DNA from: Pseudomonadota bacterium
GTDB taxonomy: Bacteria > Pseudomonadota > Alphaproteobacteria > Acetobacterales > Acetobacteraceae
NCBI GenBank assembly: GCA_021826485.1
Contig: JAKAZX010000176.1
Coordinates: forward strand, 1-7,866
Length of the DNA stretch: 7,866 nucleotides
Reading direction: 5' to 3'
A program made the position numbers and the translations under genes. Shown here piece by piece: positions 1-4,873 of the stretch (position 1 is its first letter; each line of letters opens with the position of its first letter). The notes beneath the pieces are model-generated. The model was given only the letters and a program-made list of their open reading frames with translations, had not been told where the DNA came from and searched no databases.

Positions 1-601
1 GGGCGGCCTGCTGCGCCCGCTGCGGCAGCTCGCGCCGCTGATCGCCGCCGCGCGCCAGCTCGATGCCGACGAGGAGGACCCCACCCAGCTTGCCGAGGGG
101 CTGCGCAAGCTCTCGCGGGTAAAACTGCCGCCGCTGGCCGAGCCCGAGCGGATGGAGCAGCTCGGCCAGGTGCTCTCGGCGGTGCAGCGACTGCGCGCGA
201 GCCTCGGCGAGGACACGCTGGAACAGGGCCTGGCGGCGGCGCGCGAGCGGGTGCGCAAGAAAGTCGCGGCGCTCGCGCGGGCGCTGGAGCGCGATTATCC
301 GGGGGCGGCGGACGAGCCGGTGGAACACATGCTGGCGCGGCTGCCGAAGCTTGCGGTAACACCGACGCCGCTGGCCACCGCGGCGGTGGTGCAGGCGGCG
401 CGGAAGATGGAGAAACTCGCCGCCGTGACCTGGAAAGTCCCGGAGAACATGCCGCTGGTGCGCGACGGGCTGGCCACCAGCCGGCTGATCGAGCACATGA
501 AGACCGCGCTGGGCAACTCCCCGGTGCGCACGACCCCGTGCGGGTCGCAATGCGACGCGGCGGCGCTGCTGCGCGCGGCCAACGGGGCGGCGGCGGCATA
601 A
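1..601 (+). CDS. Unrecognised protein, C-terminal part (5' end outside window)
   Basis: The reading frame is open from base 2 to the TAA at 599-601, giving 199 visible residues with no convincing start inside the window. An ATG at 152 exists, but the frame continues upstream with the same composition, so the gene probably begins outside. The product is rich in Ala, Leu, Arg and Glu over about residues 1-105, with a heptad-like, strongly charged pattern that suggests long helices or coiled coil. A Pro/Thr-containing stretch follows near residue 115, then a second helical part, then a tail containing CGSQC (cysteines 180 and 184). No signal peptide or membrane segment is visible in this part. 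The gene converges on hcp, so it is not in the T6SS operon, although it may still belong to the same locus. I do not recognise the family. An accessory T6SS protein, an effector or an unrelated neighbour are all possible. Coding status is supported by the long frame and the clean stop just before the hairpins. Confidence 0.7.
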   Translation, partial: GGLLRPLRQLAPLIAAARQLDADEEDPTQLAEGLRKLSRVKLPPLAEPERMEQLGQVLSAVQRLRASLGEDTLEQGLAAARERVRKKVAALARALERDYPGAADEPVEHMLARLPKLAVTPTPLATAAVVQAARKMEKLAAVTWKVPENMPLVRDGLATSRLIEHMKTALGNSPVRTTPCGSQCDAAALLRAANGAAAA

Positions 602-606
602 GACAA

Positions 607-629
607 GGCCAGGGGCTTTGCCCCTGGCC
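607..629. terminator. Perfect 10-bp hairpin between convergent genes
   Basis: Bases 607-616 (GGCCAGGGGC) are perfectly complementary to 620-629 (GCCCCTGGCC) across a TTT loop at 617-619. The hairpin starts five bases after the plus-strand TAA and lies downstream of the hcp stop on the other strand, which is where a two-way terminator is expected. Neither side has a good U tract: the plus side continues with C-rich sequence, and the minus side reads TTGTCTTATG. Termination is therefore inferred from the stem and its position. Confidence 0.6.
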
Positions 630-633
630 CCCG

Positions 634-652
634 GCAAAGGCCGCGCCTTTGC
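634..652. terminator. Second hairpin of the convergent gap
   Basis: Bases 634-641 (GCAAAGGC) pair perfectly with 645-652 (GCCTTTGC) around a CGC loop at 642-644. It lies 12 bases before the hcp stop codon at 666-664, so for hcp transcripts it is the first structure met after the stop. The CTTTGCC at 616-622 in hairpin 1 is also complementary to GGCAAAG at 633-639, so the two hairpins could pair with each other instead. No U tract follows, so terminator function is inferred. It may instead be part of a dispersed intergenic repeat. Confidence 0.5.
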
Positions 653-663
653 AATGCTTCTAC

Positions 664-1317
664 TTAAGCAAGACCGGATTTGAATTTCCATTCGACGCCG
701 ATCGGCTCGGCCATCGAGCCGTCCGGATTCTGCGAGCGGTACTGCACCTTGATCTCGCGGCAGATGAACTTGACCTTCTCCGTGGCGATCGCGTCGGCCA
801 CGTCCCAGGACACCGAGGTCAGCAGTACGTCGGTGAAGTCGATGCGCAGATAGCCCCAATAACCCTGCCCGACCGCTTTCTGGCCACCGGCCTTGCGGTG
901 CACCATGGTCACGGATTTCAGCGAAATGGAGTTGGAACAGAAATAGAACAGGAGCGGCGAGGTCTGGTCCAGCTCCTTGGTGAACTGGAACGGCTGCATA
1001 TCCACCGGGTAGCCGTCGCTCTTGCCGCCGAGCCATTGCCCGAAGTTGTTGCCGCCCTTCTTTTTTTTCTTCTTCGGCGCGACGATAGGCTTCCCGTCCG
1101 AGCCGGTCCGCGGCTTCTCGTCGTCGTCATCCGGCTCGCCGCCGCCGTCATCGCCGCGCACGGAGACGTCGAAGTCGAAATCCGAAATGTCGAAGAACAT
1201 GCCGGGCTCGAAGCCCTTGACGAAGTCGTCGCCGCGGGTGAGCACCGACTGGCTCTCGCCGATCACCGGCCCGTGCTCGTCCACGATCTTCATCAGAATA
1301 TCAACCTGATCGGCCAT
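664..1317 (-). CDS. hcp: Hcp (TssD), T6SS inner-tube protein with charged internal insert
   Basis: Hcp forms hexameric rings that stack into the T6SS inner tube, which is pushed out with VgrG when the sheath contracts; it can also chaperone effectors through the ring lumen. The 217-residue product shows the family pattern: an N-terminal MADQVDILMKI strand with GES, then FDISDFDFDVSVRG (about 42-55), the FTKELDQTSPLL strand-helix region (about 112-123), a VTMVHRKAGG segment (about 136-145) and a C-terminal LRIDFTDVLLTSVS / VKFICREIKVQY / GVEWKF strand set. Typical members are about 160-170 residues. The excess lies mainly at about 56-103, a hydrophilic insert with an acidic tract (DDDDE, 63-67) followed by six lysines (82-87). 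The ATG at 1317-1315 has a strong Shine-Dalgarno and lies 27 bases after tssC, making this the last gene of the visible operon. No signal peptide is present, as expected. Family assignment is firm; the role of the insert is unknown. Confidence 0.93.
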   Translation of the reverse strand: MADQVDILMKIVDEHGPVIGESQSVLTRGDDFVKGFEPGMFFDISDFDFDVSVRGDDGGGEPDDDDEKPRTGSDGKPIVAPKKKKKKGGNNFGQWLGGKSDGYPVDMQPFQFTKELDQTSPLLFYFCSNSISLKSVTMVHRKAGGQKAVGQGYWGYLRIDFTDVLLTSVSWDVADAIATEKVKFICREIKVQYRSQNPDGSMAEPIGVEWKFKSGLA

Positions 1318-1321
1318 CTGA

Positions 1322-1333
1322 CTTCCTTTCCTT
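1322..1333 (-). promoter_or_regulatory. Strong ribosome binding site of hcp
   Basis: Read on the minus strand the sequence is AAGGAAAGGAAG followed by TCAG and the hcp ATG. It holds two overlapping purine-rich anti-Shine-Dalgarno matches at workable distances (4 to about 10 bases). It is much stronger than the signals before vgrG or tssC in this window. This fits the need for far more Hcp than VgrG, and it fixes the hcp start. Confidence 0.75.
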
Positions 1334-1344
1334 GGCGCGCCGGC

Positions 1345-2847
1345 TCAGCCGGACGGCATGCGTGAGACCAGCCGCAGCGTCGCCGTCAATCCTTCGAGCT
1401 GGTAGTGCGGGCGCAGGAAGAAGCGCGCATCGTACATGCCCGGCGTGTCCTCCCGCTCCTCCAGCACGACGCGGCCCTCGACCAGCGGATGCGCCGCCTT
1501 CCAGTCCTCGGTCGAGCGTTGCGGCGAGCCATCGACGTAGCGGCGCAGCCAGGCCTGCAACCACTGCGTGAGCTGCGCCTTGTCGAGCGAGGAGCCGATC
1601 TTGTCGCGCACCATGCATTTCAGGTAGTGCGCGAAACGGCAACTGGCGAACAGGTACGGCAGCCGCGCCGACAGATTGGCGTTGGCGGTGGCCGCGGCGT
1701 CCTCGTAGCGCAGCGGCTTCTGCAAGGATTGCGCGCTGATGAAGGCGGCGAACTCGGTGTTCTTGCGGTGCACGAGGGGAATAAACCCGTTCTGCGCCAG
1801 CTCCGCCTCGCGCCGCTCGCTCAGCGCCACTTCCGTCACGCAGCGCATATCGACGGCGCCGTCGGCGGTGGGGAAATTATACGCGGGCAAATCCTCGACG
1901 ATGCCGCCGCTGTCCACGCCGCGAATGCGCACGCACCAGCCGTACAGCGTGAAGGCGCGCGCGATGTTCGCCCCCATGGCGTAGGCGGGATTGCACCACA
2001 GATATTTTTCCGCCCCCGGCCCTTCGGTGTCTTCCTCGAAGTCGAACCCCTCCACCGGCATGGTGCGGGTGCCGTACGGCAGCCGCGCGATGAAGCGCGG
2101 CAGGCACAGGCCGATATACCGCGCATCCTCGCTCTCGCGCAGGCTGCGCCAGCCGGCATATTCGGGCGTGCCGAAGATCTTGGTCACGTCGCGCGGGTTG
2201 GCCAGTTCCGCCCAGGTGTCCATCTGCATCACCGAGGGGGCGGCGGCGGCGATGAACGGCACATGCGCCGCCGCCGCGACCTGGGCGATGTCGGCGAGCA
2301 GTTGCGCGTCCTCCGGGCGGTGGTCGAAGGCGTAGTCGCCGACCAGCACGCCGTACGGCTCGCCGCCGAACTGGCCGAACTCCTCCTCGTAGATCTTCTT
2401 GAACAGCGGGCTCTGGTCCCAGGCGGTGCCGCGGAACTTGCGCAGCGTGCGGGCCAGATCGCGCTTGCCGATGTCCAGCACGCGCACCTTCACATCGCCG
2501 TCCCCGCCGGTGCCGGCGAGCAGGAAGCGCAGGCCGCGCCAGGTGGCCTCGATCTGTTGCAGGTCGGGGTGGTGCAGCACCAGATTGACCTGCGCCGCCA
2601 GCGCGCGGTCGATTTCGCCGATCAGCGATTCCACGACGCGGCGGGGCGAATTGGCCCCCAGCGTGCCATAGCGCGGCAACAACCCGGCCAGCACGCGCAG
2701 TGCCGGGGCCAGCGCCTCGGCTTCCTCGCTCTCGGCGCGGGCCGCCTCGCGCGCTTCCTCCCGCCGTGCGTCGCGCGCCAGCAGCGTCGCGAAGTCGCCG
2801 GAGATGGTGGCGTCGTCGTCGTCCGGCGGGGATGGCCGCGCCGGCAT
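1345..2847 (-). CDS. tssC: TssC (VipB/ImpC), large subunit of the T6SS contractile sheath
   Basis: TssC pairs with TssB to build the cytoplasmic sheath around the Hcp tube; sheath contraction drives secretion. The product has 500 residues, the usual length. Hallmarks in order are: IGEIDRALAAQVNLVLHHPD (76-95) with WRGL (103-106); TAWDQSPLFKKIYEEEFGQFGG (141-162); GVLVGDYAFDH (166-176); AHVPFIAAAAPSVMQMD (194-210); WRSLRESEDARYIG (233-246) with LPYG (256-259); FDFEED (268-273); WCVRIRGVDSGG (304-315); FIPLVHRKNTEFAAF (355-369); AQSLQKP (372-378); RFAHYLKCMVRDKIG (404-418); and FFLRPHYQLEGL (476-487). The first 60 or so residues are acidic and charged (DDDD at 9-12), as is common and variable in this family. 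The ATG lies one base after the vgrG TAG (TAG-C-ATG) with no clear Shine-Dalgarno, so translational coupling to vgrG is likely; the next Met is at about 207, which leaves this start as the only reasonable one. No tssB is adjacent, which is unusual. Sequence similarity looks closer to the main TssC than to the second ImpD-type paralogue. Confidence 0.95.
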   Translation of the reverse strand: MPARPSPPDDDDATISGDFATLLARDARREEAREAARAESEEAEALAPALRVLAGLLPRYGTLGANSPRRVVESLIGEIDRALAAQVNLVLHHPDLQQIEATWRGLRFLLAGTGGDGDVKVRVLDIGKRDLARTLRKFRGTAWDQSPLFKKIYEEEFGQFGGEPYGVLVGDYAFDHRPEDAQLLADIAQVAAAAHVPFIAAAAPSVMQMDTWAELANPRDVTKIFGTPEYAGWRSLRESEDARYIGLCLPRFIARLPYGTRTMPVEGFDFEEDTEGPGAEKYLWCNPAYAMGANIARAFTLYGWCVRIRGVDSGGIVEDLPAYNFPTADGAVDMRCVTEVALSERREAELAQNGFIPLVHRKNTEFAAFISAQSLQKPLRYEDAAATANANLSARLPYLFASCRFAHYLKCMVRDKIGSSLDKAQLTQWLQAWLRRYVDGSPQRSTEDWKAAHPLVEGRVVLEEREDTPGMYDARFFLRPHYQLEGLTATLRLVSRMPSG

Positions 2848-2848
2848 G

Positions 2849-4843
2849 CTAGTTCAGCGCGATCGAGGGGGCTTGCAGCGCCATGGTCCCGCCGGCCGAG
2901 GCCTGCAACTGCCCGCTCGCGGACATGGTGATCTTCATGCCGTTGATGGTGATGCCGCTGGTGTCGATGACGATGCTGTTGCCGCCGACCTTCAGCGTGA
3001 TCGACTGGCCGGCGCTGATGGTGCTGCTGCCGGCGCTGACGGTGAGCGAATGGTTGCCGGCGGAGACGGTGACGCTCTCGTTGCCCTGGGAGACGGTGGC
3101 GGAGCGGTTGCCCTGCGAGACCGTATGGTCGTCGTTGCCCTGCGAGACGGTGACGGCGCGATTGCCCTGCGAGACAGTGAGGCTCTCGTTGCCCTTCGTG
3201 ACGGTGACGGCGCGGTTGCCCTCCGAGACCGTCAGGGTGTCGTTGCCTTTCTGCACCGTGGTGGTGCGATCCTGGGTGATCGTGCTGGTCTTGTTGTTCA
3301 GCACGGTGATGTTGAAGTCCTTCTGCGCCTGCAGAAACACTTCCTCCTCGCCTTTCTTGTCCTCGAACCGCAGCTCGTTGAAGCCGCCGCCGCCGGGCGA
3401 GGAATTGGTCTTGAAGGTCGAGCGCGTCTTGTTGTCCCCCAGCGCGTAGGGAACGGTGTTGTTGGCGTGATAGACGCTGCCGGTGACGATCGGCCGGTCC
3501 GGGTTGCCGTCGAGGAAATCCACCACGACCTCGTGGCCGACGCGCGGAATGGCGATGCCGCCCCAGCCGATGCCGGCCCAGCTCTGCGCCACCCGGATCC
3601 AGCAGGAGGCGGTGTCGTCCTGGGCCACGGCGCGGTCCCAGGGGAATTTCACCTTGATGCGGCTGTACTGATCGGTGGTGATCTCGTCGCCCGCCTTGCC
3701 GACCACGCGCGCGGTCTGCGGACCGCGCATGCGCGGCCAGGGCGTCTGCAAGTCGAGCCGGAACGGCGTGGCGCCGGGGATCGCCGTCAGCTCGCAGGTG
3801 AACTGGTCCAGCACCTCGCCACGGGCGTCGGCGCGGCCCTCGGACAGCTCGAACGTCGTCGTCGTGGCGATGACGAGGTATTCGCGGTTCTGCGTGGTGT
3901 CCGGGCATTCCGAGAGGGTGAACTTGCCGCCGGTGGCCATCGCGCGGGCGTTGGTGGTGCCGCGCAGGATCTCCCGCCGCGCCGCCAGTTCCTGCATGCG
4001 CACGGTGGCGACCTTCTGGCCGTCGCCCACGTTCGCGTACGGACCGGGATAGTCGTACACTTCGTAGTCGCCATGCGGATGGGTGGCCGGCTGCACCGAC
4101 TTGGTGGTGAGGTCGGCCGTCGGCGTAAGGAAGTTGTAGTCCCGGAACGCCACCTTGCCCGGTTGCAGCATCAGGTCGGCCGACCAGCTCCAAACATGGT
4201 CTTCCACGCGGCGCAGCTCGGTCTGCGGCAGGCGATACGGGATCGCCTTGCCGATCGAGCTGTGCGAGGCGGGATCGTCGGCGAACACCAGGCTGTGCTG
4301 GCCGTCCTGGTGGGTGGAGAAATAATAGATGCCGTACTTTTCCATCAGCCGGGTGACGAAATCGAGGTCGGTTTCCTCGAACTGCACGCAGTATTCCAGC
4401 ACGATGCTGCCGGATTGGCTTTGGCGCTTGTCCTCGAAATTGGTGAAGCCCTGGTCGCGGAAGACGGTGGTGATGATGTCCCAGGCGGATTTGTTCTGGA
4501 AGATCCGGCAGTCCCGCCGGCGCGAGAGCAGCCAGATCCAGGGCCGCACCTCGATCCGGTAGCGATGGCTGCCCGCCCCGACGCCGGTATAGGTGGCGCG
4601 CGCGATGATGCCGTTGAAATAGCGCTTGGCGCTGCCGGGCTGCGTGATCGTCACCGTGGCCGCGCACCCGAGCATCACGGCCAGCTCGCCCTTGCGCTCG
4701 GTGCTGGTCAGATCGAGATACGCCTCGAACGGGCGGCCGAGTTCCTCGGTCACGACCATGCCGGCGAACGTCATCTTGAAGCCCGGATCGGGCGCAAGCG
4801 TGAGTGCCACGAGCGGCGGGGGAGCGGTCTCGATGACGGCCAT
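2849..4843 (-). CDS. vgrG: VgrG (TssI), T6SS spike protein
   Basis: VgrG trimers cap the Hcp tube as a cell-puncturing spike and carry effectors or a PAAR tip. The 664-residue product shows the expected order. First is a gp27-like region (about 1-360), with RYRIEVRPWIWLLSRRRDCRIFQ (95-117), FVTRLMEKYGIYYFS (162-176) and the start of a charged linker. A gp5-like OB fold follows (about 375-460), with ARVVGKAGDEITTDQYSRIKVKFPWDR (378-404), SCWIRVAQSWAG (413-424) and PRVGHEVVVDFLDGNPDRPIVTGSVYH (433-459). Last comes a beta-helical needle that begins with FNELRFEDKKGEEEVFLQAQKDF and is dominated by nine nine-residue repeats (526-606). It ends 58 residues later without any extra effector domain, so this looks like a plain structural VgrG. 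The ATG at 4843-4841 follows tssM by 30 bases and has a modest GGAG ten bases upstream. The stop almost touches tssC. Confidence 0.95.
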   Translation of the reverse strand: MAVIETAPPPLVALTLAPDPGFKMTFAGMVVTEELGRPFEAYLDLTSTERKGELAVMLGCAATVTITQPGSAKRYFNGIIARATYTGVGAGSHRYRIEVRPWIWLLSRRRDCRIFQNKSAWDIITTVFRDQGFTNFEDKRQSQSGSIVLEYCVQFEETDLDFVTRLMEKYGIYYFSTHQDGQHSLVFADDPASHSSIGKAIPYRLPQTELRRVEDHVWSWSADLMLQPGKVAFRDYNFLTPTADLTTKSVQPATHPHGDYEVYDYPGPYANVGDGQKVATVRMQELAARREILRGTTNARAMATGGKFTLSECPDTTQNREYLVIATTTTFELSEGRADARGEVLDQFTCELTAIPGATPFRLDLQTPWPRMRGPQTARVVGKAGDEITTDQYSRIKVKFPWDRAVAQDDTASCWIRVAQSWAGIGWGGIAIPRVGHEVVVDFLDGNPDRPIVTGSVYHANNTVPYALGDNKTRSTFKTNSSPGGGGFNELRFEDKKGEEEVFLQAQKDFNITVLNNKTSTITQDRTTTVQKGNDTLTVSEGNRAVTVTKGNESLTVSQGNRAVTVSQGNDDHTVSQGNRSATVSQGNESVTVSAGNHSLTVSAGSSTISAGQSITLKVGGNSIVIDTSGITINGMKITMSASGQLQASAGGTMALQAPSIALN
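3026..3268 (-). repeat. Nine tandem 27-bp units coding the VgrG needle repeat
   Basis: Nine contiguous 27-base units encode nine-residue repeats of the form xxxTVSxGN, for example RAVTVTKGN, ESLTVSQGN, RAVTVSQGN, DDHTVSQGN and RSATVSQGN (VgrG residues 526-606). Threonine, valine, glycine and asparagine positions are the most fixed, while the first three residues alternate between charged and hydrophobic sets. The pattern matches the extended triple beta-helix expected of gp5/VgrG needles. The outer units (RTTTVQKGN at the start, HSLTVSAGS at the end) are more divergent. DNA identity among central units is high enough to allow copy-number change by slippage or recombination. Confidence 0.9.
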
Positions 4844-4853
4844 GGGCGGTTAG

Positions 4854-4857
4854 CTCC
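4854..4857 (-). promoter_or_regulatory. Weak ribosome binding site of vgrG
   Basis: GGAG on the minus strand lies ten bases before the vgrG ATG, in the 30-base gap after tssM. It is short and at the long end of useful spacing, so vgrG translation may depend partly on ribosomes arriving from tssM. Confidence 0.45.
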
Positions 4858-4873
4858 GGGGAACGGGCATCGG

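Noticed and set aside
1340..1352. Small inverted repeat CCGGC-TCA-GCCGG over the tssC stop codon
   Set aside because: Only five base pairs, no U tract, and immediately followed by the strong hcp ribosome binding site. Such short palindromes are common in GC-rich DNA.
538..1365. A plus-strand open frame of about 275 codons opposite hcp
   Set aside because: It starts inside the unknown gene, crosses the hairpins and runs antisense through hcp. No domain is recognisable.
1405..2931. A plus-strand open frame of about 508 codons opposite tssC
   Set aside because: It is antisense to a full-length, highly conserved tssC, its composition is typical of a GC-rich shadow frame, and no family motif is visible.
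3026..3268. Regular 27-base repeats that superficially resemble a CRISPR array
   Set aside because: The units are contiguous with no spacers and stay in frame within vgrG, so they are protein-coding needle repeats.
2622..4667. A minus-strand open frame of about 681 codons overlapping vgrG and the start of tssC
   Set aside because: It is an alternative frame of vgrG with Arg/His/Gln-rich, low-complexity translation. The VgrG frame has all domain signatures.
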